In this document: in pieces, positions 1 through 7,730 of the stretch
Layout: every line of letters begins with the position of its first letter
How positions within the stretch are numbered: position 1 is the stretch's first letter
NCBI GenBank assembly: GCA_029012525.1
Contig: JAQXMG010000010.1
Span: forward strand, 1 to 16,553
Source of the DNA: a bacterium
Lineage (GTDB): Bacteria > Bacillota_I > Bacilli_A > RF39 > UBA660
Length of the DNA: 16,553 bases
Reading direction: 5' to 3'
Program-made: the position numbers and the translations under genes
Notes under the pieces: generated by a model
Database searches by the model: none
What the model was told of the DNA's origin: nothing
The model's input: the letters and a program-made list of their open reading frames with translations, nothing else

Positions 1-4
1 TATT

Positions 5-2107
5 ATGAAACTTAAATTTAAAGCAAAACCTCAAGATTGGTTAATCTTTGCATTATTTTTAGTTGTACTTTTATATGCCACATGTATATTTGTCTTAAAT
101 GTACATAGTGTTGCCACGGGAGAAGGTTTTTTTGGACTTAATCCATTTCCTGCTTTTTTTCCAAGTATGATTGGTTATACAGTAATGTTTTTTCTAATCT
201 TTCTTGTTGGAATCTTTTTAGCAGTTAAATCATATTTTTTTGAAAAGGAAAAAGGTTTTGGTATATCTTTTGGAGAAAAAGAAGACAAAGGCTACAATAG
301 ATTTTTTACTGATAAAGAGATGAAAGAAAAATTAAAAAAAATTAATATTAAGGATGATACTTATGATTCTGCTGGTATTCCAATTATTAATAATGGAAAA
401 GAGATTTGGTTGGATGATGAAAATAGTCATAGTATTGTAATCGGAACTACTGGTTCAGGTAAAACTCAAGATTTAGTTCATCCTATGGTTAAAGTTTTAG
501 CACGTAAGGGTGAATCAATGATAATAACCGATCCAAAGGCAGAAATATATCAACAAAGTGCAGGACTTTTAAAGAAAAAAGGTTATAAGATTGTTGTATT
601 AAATTTCCGTGATCCACAACGTGGTAATTGTTGGAATCCTCTTGATTTGCCTTATAAATTGTATAAACAGGGTGATACCGATAAAGCAATGGAACTTTTA
701 GATGACGTTGCAAGTAACATTCTTTATGAAGAAGGTGGTCAAAAAGATGCTTTCTGGGAAAAATCATCAGCTGATTATTTTTCAGCTTTAGCATTAGGTC
801 TTTTTGAAGATGCTAAAGAAGATGAAGTAAATTTAAATAGTATTTCTGTTATGTCAACAGTAGGTGAAGAACGTTTCGCAGGAAGAAGCACTTATATAAA
901 AGAATATTTCAATGATAAAGATCCAGCAAGTGCAGCTTATACTTGTGCGTCAGGTACAGTAATGGCCGCTGAAGAGACTAAAGCAAGTATTTTATCGACA
1001 TTTAAACAAAAGATAAGATTATTTGCTTCTCGTGAAAACTTAAGTGAAATGTTATCACATAGTGATTTTGATATGTTTGATATTGGCCGTCACAAAACAG
1101 CAGTATTTATGATAATTCAAGATGAGAAAAAAACATATCATGCTCTTGCAACTATATTTGTAAAACAATGTTATGAAACACTTATTGGTGTTGCTCAAGA
1201 TTCTCCAAAAGGCGAACTTCCAATTAGAACTAATTTTATCTTAGATGAATTTCAAAATATGCCACCATTAAAAGATGTTACAACAATGATTGCAGCAGCA
1301 AGAAGCCGTTGTATTAGACTTACTATGATTATTCAAAACTTTGCTGGACTTGAAGCTACTTATAGCAAAGAAGTCGCTCAAACTTTGAGAAGTAATTGTA
1401 CTAATTTGATTTATTTACTAACAACAGAATTATCTGCTTTGGAAGAAATTTCAAAACTTTGTGGTGAAAAGAAAGTTAAAGTAGGAAAAGGCGATAAAGA
1501 GCACGAAGAATCACGTCCTTTAATTACTGTATCAGAGCTTCAACTTATGAAACCAGATGAGGCAATTGTAATTAGAACAAGATGTAGGCCTTATAAAACA
1601 AAATTATATAAAGACTATAAAACAGATTGGGGTATTCCAAATTATAAAGCAGAGGAATTTGTCCATAGAGAAAAAATGCCAATTCATGTGTTTGATTTAA
1701 AATCTTTTGTTAAAGAAAAAAGACAAAATAAATTTATGGAAATGATGGATCAGCCTAATCCATTTATGAATATTGGTGGAGGAATGTCTGATGGACCATC
1801 ATTAAATAGTAATCCATTTGATATGACTAAAGAAAAATTTAATGTTGATGATTTAGTTAAAAAAATTGATCAAAAAATTGCAGAACTTGAAGCTGAAGAA
1901 AAAGCAGAAGAAGAAAAGAAGAAAAAAGAGCAGAAGAAAAAACCTGAATTTGTTGATATTAAACCAATTGATCAAGATTCATTAGCTGATTCAAAAATTG
2001 TTATCGATGAAATAAAAGAATTAACGGATGAAAATGTCAATGAACAAGAACCTGAAAAAGATGTTCCAACTGATGATCAATTTTTCGATGATTTCTTTGA
2101 TGAATAA
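5..2107 (+). CDS. VirD4/TraG-family type IV secretion coupling ATPase
   Basis: A 700-residue membrane-anchored ATPase of the type IV coupling protein family, which in conjugation feeds DNA or protein substrates to a secretion channel. Two hydrophobic segments lie near residues 13-32 and 54-75. The Walker A motif GTTGSGKT is at 147-154 and the Walker B-type FILDEF at 411-416, followed by QNMP, as in VirD4/TraG proteins. The TMIIQNF stretch around 440 fits the family's RecA-like core. The C-terminal ~100 residues are charged, coiled-coil-like (Glu/Lys runs) and end in an acidic tail, a likely substrate or partner contact. The first 4 bases give no view of its ribosome binding site, and an upstream operon could exist outside the window. 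No other secretion genes are visible here. Family assignment is firm; whether it serves conjugation or another secretion process is open. Confidence 0.9.
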   Translation: MKLKFKAKPQDWLIFALFLVVLLYATCIFVLNVHSVATGEGFFGLNPFPAFFPSMIGYTVMFFLIFLVGIFLAVKSYFFEKEKGFGISFGEKEDKGYNRFFTDKEMKEKLKKINIKDDTYDSAGIPIINNGKEIWLDDENSHSIVIGTTGSGKTQDLVHPMVKVLARKGESMIITDPKAEIYQQSAGLLKKKGYKIVVLNFRDPQRGNCWNPLDLPYKLYKQGDTDKAMELLDDVASNILYEEGGQKDAFWEKSSADYFSALALGLFEDAKEDEVNLNSISVMSTVGEERFAGRSTYIKEYFNDKDPASAAYTCASGTVMAAEETKASILSTFKQKIRLFASRENLSEMLSHSDFDMFDIGRHKTAVFMIIQDEKKTYHALATIFVKQCYETLIGVAQDSPKGELPIRTNFILDEFQNMPPLKDVTTMIAAARSRCIRLTMIIQNFAGLEATYSKEVAQTLRSNCTNLIYLLTTELSALEEISKLCGEKKVKVGKGDKEHEESRPLITVSELQLMKPDEAIVIRTRCRPYKTKLYKDYKTDWGIPNYKAEEFVHREKMPIHVFDLKSFVKEKRQNKFMEMMDQPNPFMNIGGGMSDGPSLNSNPFDMTKEKFNVDDLVKKIDQKIAELEAEEKAEEEKKKKEQKKKPEFVDIKPIDQDSLADSKIVIDEIKELTDENVNEQEPEKDVPTDDQFFDDFFDE

Positions 2108-2134
2108 TACGTATTTAGGGGAAAGAGGTTAAAA

Positions 2135-2656
2135 ATGAGTAAATATTATAAATTATATTTAAATAATAATGATGGCAAAAATTATGATTATGAATTAGAA
2201 AATGTTGTTTTAAAAACAAGAAAAGTCGTTCATGTAAAAAAAACACTTTTTGGAAAAAAAGATGTAGTAACAGATGAAGAATTTTTAGATTCTACTATTG
2301 TAATAGGAGAAAAAGTAAATGGAGTTATGTATGACATTGTCTCTGGTAAAAAAATAGAATCTTTTAAAAAACAAATAAAAACAGAATTAGGTTTTACTTT
2401 ATATAAAGAAGAATCAAATAGTGATTATCCATTTCTTAGCTATTATAACAAAGAAGAATTATCAAATTCAGAAGTTGCCTGTATTTTAAAACAATATTCA
2501 CCTAATGATATAAAAAGATATGTTGAAAAACTAAATTCAATAGAAGAATTAAGTTTAAATAATTATAATAAAGAACAAGAAAATCATAAAAAACAAATTC
2601 AAGATGAAATTGAATCAGAAGAATTTATCAAAGATTTCAAAAAAAGATTTAGATAA
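2135..2656 (+). CDS. Hypothetical 173-aa protein downstream of the coupling ATPase
   Basis: An unrecognised soluble, Lys/Glu/Asn-rich protein with no signal peptide or membrane segment. The N-terminal half looks like mixed beta structure (KYYKLYLNNN..., a VVHVKKTLFGKK segment). The C-terminal ~60 residues are charged and probably helical, ending in Lys/Arg-rich sequence. It starts 27 bp after the coupling ATPase stop with a GAAAGAGG ribosome binding site 6 nt before its ATG, and a strong terminator follows its stop, so the two genes are probably one transcript. The context suggests an accessory or partner of the VirD4-like ATPase, but nothing in the sequence proves this. Confidence 0.75.
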   Translation: MSKYYKLYLNNNDGKNYDYELENVVLKTRKVVHVKKTLFGKKDVVTDEEFLDSTIVIGEKVNGVMYDIVSGKKIESFKKQIKTELGFTLYKEESNSDYPFLSYYNKEELSNSEVACILKQYSPNDIKRYVEKLNSIEELSLNNYNKEQENHKKQIQDEIESEEFIKDFKKRFR

Positions 2657-2658
2657 TA

Positions 2659-2687
2659 AAAAAATTAAGGATTTACCTTAATTTTTT
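2659..2687. terminator. Bidirectional rho-independent terminator
   Basis: The hairpin AAAATTAAGG-atttacc-loop-CCTTAATTTT is flanked by A-runs on the left and T-runs on the right, so it can end transcription in both directions. It closes the coupling-ATPase operon (plus) and overlaps the stop codon of the slipin gene (minus). Confidence 0.85.
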
Positions 2688-3427
2688 TTGTTATTTCCAT
2701 ATGATTCAAATGCTCTTAGAACTTCAATTGGAACTGCAAATATTATTGTATTTGATTGATCTGATGATAAATCATTTAAAGTAGCTAAAGTTCTTAAATG
2801 AAGTGCACCTGGAGTTTCGCTCATTTTTTTAGCAGCAATTGCTAGGTTTTCACTTGCTTCAACTTCACCAGCAGCTTTTGTAATAACAGCAGCTTTTTCA
2901 CGTTCAGCTTCAGCGGCTTTTGCAATAACTCTTTTCATTTCTTCTGGAAGAGCGATATCTTTTAATTCAATGTTTTCAACTTTAATTCCCCAAGGGTCAG
3001 TTGCTTTATCAATGATATCACAGATTTTTGTAGAAATTGTTTCACGTTCTGCTAAAAGTTCATCAAGTGTTACTGATCCAACAATATTTCTCATTGTGGT
3101 TTGAGTTAATTGACTAACTGCATAGTAATAATTTTCAACTGCAATTACAGCTTTAGAAGCATCAAATATCTTATAATAAATAACAGCATTAATTCTAACA
3201 GATACATTATCTTTTGTTATAGCATCTTGTTCAGGCACATCAACTGCTTTAGTTCTAATATCAACTTTTTTATATGATTGAAATATTGGAAAAACCAAAT
3301 TCCATCCTGGTTTCATGATAGAAGAAAACTTTCCTAAAGAAAACTTAATACCTCTTTCATATTCATTGATTTGCTTAATTGACACTAAAATTACAACAGC
3401 AATAATAACTAAAATAATATATATCAT
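2678..3427 (-). CDS. Slipin / SPFH (band 7) membrane-scaffold protein
   Basis: A 249-residue stomatin/prohibitin-like protein. It has one N-terminal membrane segment (about residues 2-17), then the band-7 domain: QINEYERGIKFSLGKF, PGWNLVFPI, the VDIRTKAVDVPEQDAITKDN motif, and DELLAERETI near 123. A helical Ala/Glu-rich coiled coil follows (AAEAEREKAAVITKAAGEVEA). This order is typical of slipins, which oligomerise on the inner face of the membrane and organise microdomains or modulate membrane proteases. Slipins are often paired with an NfeD partner, but none is adjacent here. The ATG has GGAG 5-6 nt upstream. A good promoter precedes it and a terminator follows directly, so it is probably monocistronic. 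Confidence 0.92.
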   Translation of the reverse strand: MIYIILVIIAVVILVSIKQINEYERGIKFSLGKFSSIMKPGWNLVFPIFQSYKKVDIRTKAVDVPEQDAITKDNVSVRINAVIYYKIFDASKAVIAVENYYYAVSQLTQTTMRNIVGSVTLDELLAERETISTKICDIIDKATDPWGIKVENIELKDIALPEEMKRVIAKAAEAEREKAAVITKAAGEVEASENLAIAAKKMSETPGALHLRTLATLNDLSSDQSNTIIFAVPIEVLRAFESYGNNKKN

Positions 3428-3448
3428 ATACTTCTCCTTTCATTTTAT

Positions 3449-3477
3449 ATTATAAATATTTTTATATCTATATTCAA
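3449..3477 (-). promoter_or_regulatory. Sigma-A-type promoter of the slipin gene
   Basis: Read on the minus strand, TTGAAT (3477-3472) and TATAAT (3454-3449) are separated by 17 nt, close to the vegetative consensus. The slipin ATG and its GGAG site lie about 22 nt downstream of the -10 box. Confidence 0.7.
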
Positions 3478-3483
3478 GTATTA

Positions 3484-4272
3484 TCAATTACAATTATTTG
3501 AAAATATAATAGTTATAAAACAAGCAATAATACTTAATACAATTCCGATAAAAAACTCACAATTTATTATAATAGGTTCAATTAATAGAGCAGGTATGGT
3601 TGAAATAACAAAACCAATTATGGCATAAAAGGTATAGCTATAATATTTTTTTAGTAAAAAACTAATTAACTTTGAAAGCAATAAAAATCCAATGAAAATT
3701 CCAATTGCAATAAAAAATAAGACTTTTATATTAAGACTATTAATAGATCCTATATAAACATCATACATTCCAATCATAGTAAGAAGAACAGTTGATGATA
3801 TACCAGGAATAATTGTTGAGACTGCAATTAAAAGACCTATTCCTATTAAAGTTAAAAAATTGTAATTAGTTATTTCAAAAGAAAAATTATTTTTGTAAAA
3901 AAGAAGTGATACTCCAAGTAAAAAAGTTATTATTAAAGGAATAAGAAAACTTTTTTTAAACTTTTCTTTATAAGCTTGTTTAAATAAAGAGGGAAGAGTT
4001 CCTATCATAAATCCCACAAAAATAATACTTGTTGCTAATGAAAATTTATTTAATGATATTTCAATTATATTACTAAATATAAAGGTACCAAAAAGTATTC
4101 CACAGCCAATTGGAAATAAAAATAAAAAACTATTTTTAAAATCTTTAAATAAATTACTAATTGCAACAATGCATTTATCATAAATTCCTAAAATTACAAG
4201 TAAAGCACTACCAGATAAACCTGGTACAATATTTCCTATTCCACCAGCTACGCCTTTAAAAAAATTAATCAT
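3484..4272 (-). CDS. popT: DUF368 membrane protein, PopT-type polyprenyl-phosphate transporter
   Basis: A 262-residue polytopic membrane protein of the DUF368 family. The family is established (PopT) as a translocase that returns undecaprenyl phosphate, the lipid carrier for peptidoglycan and other surface polymers, to the cytoplasmic face. The sequence shows the family's two-fold internal repeat: GGIGNIVPGLSGS...LLVILGIYD near the N-terminus and STIIPGISSTVLLTMIGMYD near residue 152-171. About eight hydrophobic segments cover the chain. The ATG has GGAG 5 nt upstream. The stop is TGA, with TAA as the next codon. The family call is firm; the transport role is inferred from the family. Confidence 0.88.
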   Translation of the reverse strand: MINFFKGVAGGIGNIVPGLSGSALLVILGIYDKCIVAISNLFKDFKNSFLFLFPIGCGILFGTFIFSNIIEISLNKFSLATSIIFVGFMIGTLPSLFKQAYKEKFKKSFLIPLIITFLLGVSLLFYKNNFSFEITNYNFLTLIGIGLLIAVSTIIPGISSTVLLTMIGMYDVYIGSINSLNIKVLFFIAIGIFIGFLLLSKLISFLLKKYYSYTFYAIIGFVISTIPALLIEPIIINCEFFIGIVLSIIACFITIIFSNNCN

Positions 4273-4441
4273 ATTATCTCCTTTATAATAAATTATATTA
4301 TTACATCTTAATGATTATTAGTTAAATAGATTTACTTTTAGCACATGTAAAATAAGTTGCGAAATTAAGAAATTGATTATGGAAGAAAACTTGGAAGTCA
4401 TAAAATATACAAATATGAAATAAAAAAATGATTAAATTAAT

Positions 4442-4474
4442 AAAAAATTAGATTTAACAATAATCTAATTTTTT
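4442..4474. terminator. Bidirectional terminator after the ABC importer operon
   Basis: A long A/T hairpin: AAAAAATTAGATT (4442-4454) pairs with AATCTAATTTTTT (4462-4474) across a 7-nt loop. On the minus strand it directly follows the permease stop codon. The roughly 170 bp between it and the DUF368 start hold no convincing gene, only a 13-codon ORF. Confidence 0.8.
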
Positions 4475-5254
4475 TTATATCTTTTTATTTAATCTATCAA
4501 TAATCATGTAGAAAACATAAGAAATTATTCCTAAAATAAATATAGAGGTTATAACAAGATTAAGATTAAATGTTTGCGATCCAAAATTAATTAAATAACC
4601 AAGGCCTTTTTTTGATACTAGAAGTTCTCCCATAATAACTCCAATTAAGGATAAAGAAATATTTATTTTTAAAGTGTTGGTAAGAGTAGGTAAGTTTCCT
4701 CTAAATACTAATTTAGTAAATATCTTAAATTTAGTTGCATTTAAAGATTTAAATAACATTATTTTATAGTAATCAGTTTTAATAAAAGCATTATATAAAC
4801 TAATTATAGTTGTAAATACTTCAATTAAAATAGCCATAAGTATTATTGAACTTGTATTAGCACCCATCCAAATTATGATAAGTGGTCCAAGAGATACTTT
4901 TGGAAGTGAATTAAGTACTGTTAAATATGGATCAAATATTTTGGCAATTGTTTGATTAGCCCAAAAGATACTTGCAATAACAATACCAATAATAGTTGAA
5001 ATTGTAAAACTTAAAATAGTTTCATAAGATGTAACAATGATATGAGAAACAAGATTATAATTTTTAAATAAATCAATAGTAGTAGTAATAATTTTTGATG
5101 GAGATGACATTAAAAAAGTGTTAATAATATTATAATGAGCTAAAACTTCCCATAAGGTAAGTAAAAATACAATAATAAATATTTTGAAAAAGTTAATAAT
5201 AAATTTTTCTTTCTTTAATTCTTTTAAATATTTTTTATGTTCAACACTATACAT
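4475..5254 (-). CDS. ABC transporter permease, SsuC/TauC/ThiX-like
   Basis: A membrane permease of the BPD_transp_1 family, the type that imports sulfonates, taurine, nitrate or pyrimidine precursors. About six membrane segments follow a short basic cytoplasmic start. The EAA-type loop near the C-terminus reads as an LNATKFKIF...LP-type segment, contacting the partner ATPase. I place the start at the ATG of MYSVEHKK (259 aa), which overlaps the ATPase stop by 8 nt and has GGAAGGA about 11 nt upstream. A longer reading from 5284 would add ten residues but lacks a ribosome binding site. It is translationally coupled to the ATPase. Substrate cannot be read from sequence, and no substrate-binding lipoprotein gene is present nearby. 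Confidence 0.88.
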   Translation of the reverse strand: MYSVEHKKYLKELKKEKFIINFFKIFIIVFLLTLWEVLAHYNIINTFLMSSPSKIITTTIDLFKNYNLVSHIIVTSYETILSFTISTIIGIVIASIFWANQTIAKIFDPYLTVLNSLPKVSLGPLIIIWMGANTSSIILMAILIEVFTTIISLYNAFIKTDYYKIMLFKSLNATKFKIFTKLVFRGNLPTLTNTLKINISLSLIGVIMGELLVSKKGLGYLINFGSQTFNLNLVITSIFILGIISYVFYMIIDRLNKKI

Positions 5255-5999
5255 GACTATCAAGTTCCTTCCAAATTGTTTCATAAAAATCTACAAATTT
5301 ATGATCTTTTCTATTTTCTGTTGGAATATTTTTGTTTTCTAAAATTATATTATGTATTTTTTTGATTTTTGATGGACGTTTTGTTAAAACAATAATTCTA
5401 TCTGACATACTTATAGCTTCTGCAATATCGTGGGTAACCATAATTGCGGTTTTTCCTTCTTCTTTTATTATTTTATAAACTTCATTGGATAAATTAAGTC
5501 TAGTTTGATAATCAAGAGCACTAAATGGTTCATCAAGAAGTAATATATCAGGATCTATAGCAAGAGTTCTAATTAATGCAACTCGTTGTCTCATTCCACC
5601 AGATAATGATTTTGGATAACTATTTATAAATTCTTTCAGCCCATATTTTTCAAGTAATTTTATAACTTTTTGTTTGCTTTCTTTGTTTAATTTATTATTT
5701 AATTCAAGTCCCAATAAACAATTATCTAAAACTGTTTTCCATTCCAGTAATGCATCTTCTTGAAGCATATAACCAATTTTGGGATTTTCTTTACTAAACT
5801 TTATAACACCACCACTATAATCTAAAATATTAGACAAAATACCTAAAATAGTTGATTTACCACACCCTGATGGACCAACAATAGAAATAAATTCATGATT
5901 ATTAACAGAAAAAGATATATCATCTAGGGATAATACTTCACCATTTTTATCATGGTATATTTTCTTTAGATTTTGAACTTCTAAAATTTTATTATCCAT
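5247..5999 (-). CDS. ABC transporter ATP-binding protein, SsuB/TauB/ThiZ-like
   Basis: A 250-residue nucleotide-binding subunit that powers the neighbouring permease. All motifs are present in order: Walker A GPSGCGKST near residues 42-50, Q-loop MLQEDALLEWKT, signature LSGGMRQR, Walker B ILLLDEPFSALD, and H-loop VTHDIAEAIS. The LLEWKT after the Q-loop and the AEA after the H-loop histidine resemble the nitrate/sulfonate/taurine-type importers. GGAGG lies 9 nt before the ATG. It is the first gene of a two-gene operon with the permease. Confidence 0.93.
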   Translation of the reverse strand: MDNKILEVQNLKKIYHDKNGEVLSLDDISFSVNNHEFISIVGPSGCGKSTILGILSNILDYSGGVIKFSKENPKIGYMLQEDALLEWKTVLDNCLLGLELNNKLNKESKQKVIKLLEKYGLKEFINSYPKSLSGGMRQRVALIRTLAIDPDILLLDEPFSALDYQTRLNLSNEVYKIIKEEGKTAIMVTHDIAEAISMSDRIIVLTKRPSKIKKIHNIILENKNIPTENRKDHKFVDFYETIWKELDSHV

Positions 6000-6027
6000 A
6001 AACTAATTTCCTCCTTTGGTCTAATTT

Positions 6028-6033
6028 ATTATA
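6028..6033 (-). promoter_or_regulatory. Probable -10 box of the ABC importer operon
   Basis: On the minus strand a perfect TATAAT sits about 28 nt before the ATPase ATG, just ahead of its GGAGG. No clear -35 hexamer is visible at the usual spacing. I saw no riboswitch in the ~100-bp leader region. Confidence 0.45.
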
Positions 6034-6090
6034 TTCAAAAAGAAGTTATATGCCTTAGACTATAAACATGAATAATTAAATAAAATTCAT

Positions 6091-6125
6091 AAAAAAACAA
6101 ATAAGAATTAATTATTCTTTATTTG
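6091..6125 (-). terminator. Rho-independent terminator of the glycosyltransferase gene
   Basis: On the minus strand CAAATAAAGAAT pairs with ATTCTTATTTG (one bulged A) across a 5-nt loop and is followed by seven T. It overlaps the stop codon of the glycosyltransferase and separates it from the ABC operon. Confidence 0.8.
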
Positions 6126-7196
6126 CTTTTTTATAATTTCTAAGTTATTTTTTAATCTTTCATCATGAGGAGACATTTTAAGAGCAAGTGAAACATATTT
6201 TTTTGCTAAATTTAAATTATTTTCATTATAATAAGCAAGAGATAATAAATCATATATTGTGTTATCCCAACTGAAAGTTTCATTGATATATGTTTTTTGA
6301 TGAGTCTTTATTTTTAAAGCTTTTAAACAATATTTTTTTACATCTTTAAAATTATTTAATTCATATTCTAAAAGCGCTCTTTCAATAAATGGATCTCTTA
6401 GATATGGTGCTTCTTTAATTGCTTTATCAAGCCACATTCTAGATTCATCATATCTTTTTAGATTCTTATAGCATCGGGCAATAAATCTCATAGAAGCACA
6501 TCTTTCATCATTCCAAGTCGCATTTTTCAAACTTAAGTGTTTTATTAACGTGTCAATTGCTTCATTATATTTACCATAATACATATATTCTCTACCTAAA
6601 TAATGCATATTACGATCATTTTTGGGATCTTCTTTTACAGAAAGTTCTAAAAGAGGAAGATAACTACTGCGAGATTTTTTATTGTCAGGATAATGATTTA
6701 AAGTAATATCATCTGTTATTAAAATATTTTCAATATCACCATTAAATTTTAAAATTTCATGAACAGGATTAATCCAAGTGTAGTTTTTATTGTCATGAAT
6801 TTTTTCAGAGTAAAAAGATACTTTTGGATTGTTTTTTTCATCTAAACTCCAGTTATAGATATATCTTAATCTATTTGTATTTTTTTGCCAGATTTGTTCC
6901 AAAGATTTGCGCCACCCTTTAACAAATACTTCATCTAAATCTGTACAAACTAATATATCAAATTCTTTAGGTATCATTTTTAATGATTCATTTCTTGCAG
7001 AATCAAATCTCCATGGTTTAATTGCTTTTGTTTTTACAATTACATTATTTTCTTTCAATAATTTTACAGTATTATCGGTTGAACCGGTGTCTAAAACATA
7101 TATGGCATCAGCTTCGTTCATTGAATTAACCCATCTTTTAACAAATTGTTCTTCATTTTTGCAAATTGCATATACGCATACTTTATATTTATTCAT
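6108..7196 (-). CDS. Family-2 glycosyltransferase with C-terminal TPR-like repeats
   Basis: A 362-residue soluble protein. The N-terminal ~110 residues are a GT-A fold of glycosyltransferase family 2: VCVYAICKNEEQFVKRWV at the start, YVLDTGSTDNT (the LDxGSTDxT nucleotide-sugar motif), PWRFDSARN, and the DLDE metal-binding acidic cluster at about 86-89. The C-terminal half contains helical TPR-like units (YLGREYMYYGKYNEAIDTLIKHL; ARCYKNLKRYDESRMWLDKAI; LSLAYYNENNLNLAKKYVSLAL) that would bind a protein substrate. This GT2-plus-TPR layout occurs in enzymes that glycosylate proteins. It lies divergently next to the collagen-like gene, a likely acceptor (inference). A GGAGGT lies 19 nt before the ATG, which is far; see findings. 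Confidence 0.9.
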   Translation of the reverse strand: MNKYKVCVYAICKNEEQFVKRWVNSMNEADAIYVLDTGSTDNTVKLLKENNVIVKTKAIKPWRFDSARNESLKMIPKEFDILVCTDLDEVFVKGWRKSLEQIWQKNTNRLRYIYNWSLDEKNNPKVSFYSEKIHDNKNYTWINPVHEILKFNGDIENILITDDITLNHYPDNKKSRSSYLPLLELSVKEDPKNDRNMHYLGREYMYYGKYNEAIDTLIKHLSLKNATWNDERCASMRFIARCYKNLKRYDESRMWLDKAIKEAPYLRDPFIERALLEYELNNFKDVKKYCLKALKIKTHQKTYINETFSWDNTIYDLLSLAYYNENNLNLAKKYVSLALKMSPHDERLKNNLEIIKKQIKNN

Positions 7197-7235
7197 AATA
7201 TTAATAATTTATTTTACCTCCTGATTTAATATATG

Positions 7236-7262
7236 ATTATAATGTTATGTAAAATATAACAA
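7236..7262 (-). promoter_or_regulatory. Candidate promoter of the glycosyltransferase gene
   Basis: On the minus strand TTGTTA (7262-7257) and TATAAT (7241-7236) are separated by 15 nt, slightly short of ideal. The GGAGGT at 7221-7216 lies just downstream. Confidence 0.5.
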
Positions 7263-7447
7263 ATGCGTATATTATTGATAATTATTTTAAAATTAGACTT
7301 TATGATTAACTGCTGTATTGTGTTAGTTCATAAAATACTTTGAAAGGAGAAGTATTTATGAATTGTGGAAGAATAAACAATAGAAATAATAATTGTGAAA
7401 ATAAAGAAAATGATTCCGATTTTTGTAGAAGATTAGTTTTTGTTAGA

Positions 7448-7692
7448 GGTCAAAGAGGACCCACAGGACCAACTGGGCCATCTGGAGGACCAACAGGGCC
7501 AACAGGACCAACGGGAGCAACAGGGCCAACAGGACCAACAGGGCCAACGGGACCAACAGGACTAACGGGAGCAACAGGGCCAACAGGACCAATAGGGTTA
7601 ATAGGACCAACGGGACCAACAGGACTAACGGGAGCAACAGGACCAACGGGAGCAACAGGACCAACAGGGTTAATAGGACCAACGGGACCAAC
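7448..7692 (+). repeat. 9-bp tandem repeat tract coding Gly-Pro-Thr
   Basis: Roughly 27 variants of GGACCAACA (with GGGCCAACA, GGAGCAACA and GGACTAACG types) encode the collagen-like triplets. The tract is much richer in G+C than its surroundings. Its units form imperfect palindromes around AAC, which is what the serine recombinase appears to use as attB. Slippage here could vary repeat number. Confidence 0.9.
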
Positions 7693-7714
7693 TCATACAC
7701 TCATAAGTGAAAGT
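7678..7714 (+). other. attL: left junction of the integrative element
   Basis: Host half-site GGACCAACGGGACCA, then the AC core at 7691-7692, then the element arm TCATACACTCATAAGTGAA... (7693-7714). That arm is an inverted copy (20/22) of the arm at the right junction. Confidence 0.85.
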
Positions 7715-7730
7715 AAAATATAATTTTATT

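Larger units (their letters stand above)
7358..7723 (+). pseudogene. Collagen-like Gly-X-Y protein, 5' part, interrupted by the integrative element
   Basis: N-terminal part of a collagen-like protein. The start is the ATG at 7358 with AAAGGAGA 7 nt upstream; an upstream TTG in frame is not needed. A ~30-residue head with three Cys and no signal peptide or membrane segment precedes 27 Gly-X-Y triplets, mostly Gly-Pro-Thr with some Ala and Leu, broken once by an extra Gly (GPSGGPT). The host reading frame ends at 7692; the last nine codons (HTLISESKI) and the TAA come from element DNA. The C-terminal domain continues at 16270 and joins in frame if the element is removed. Proteins of this type (for example BclA-like) form glycosylated filaments on spore or cell surfaces; absence of a Sec signal would fit a spore-coat type, but this is inference. 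As it stands the gene makes at most a 121-residue product lacking its C-terminal domain. Confidence 0.9.

Noticed and set aside
489..794. Minus-strand ORF inside the coupling ATPase gene, and similar ORFs at 6907-7224, 7864-8223 and 10898-11098
   Set aside because: Each lies inside a well-supported gene on the opposite strand, without ribosome sites or recognisable domains.
3481..3486. TGA-as-Trp genetic code
   Set aside because: The DUF368 gene ends in TGA followed by TAA, but Trp is TGG in all genes and no gene needs TGA read-through.
6034..6107. Riboswitch (for example thiamine-type) ahead of the ABC importer
   Set aside because: The leader is short and A/T-rich with no conserved aptamer sequence that I can see.
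7329..7337. CATAAAATA resembling a sigma-K/sigma-E -10 box before the collagen-like gene
   Set aside because: Transcription would start inside the AAAGGAGA ribosome site, and no matching -35 lies at the right distance. It cannot be used as evidence for sporulation control.
7448..7692. CRISPR-like regular repeats
   Set aside because: The 9-bp units are contiguous, in frame and encode collagen triplets; there are no spacers.
7443..7700. Leu/Pro/Val-rich minus-strand ORF across the collagen repeat
   Set aside because: It is the antisense reading of the Gly-Pro-Thr repeat DNA; low-complexity sequence, no start site.
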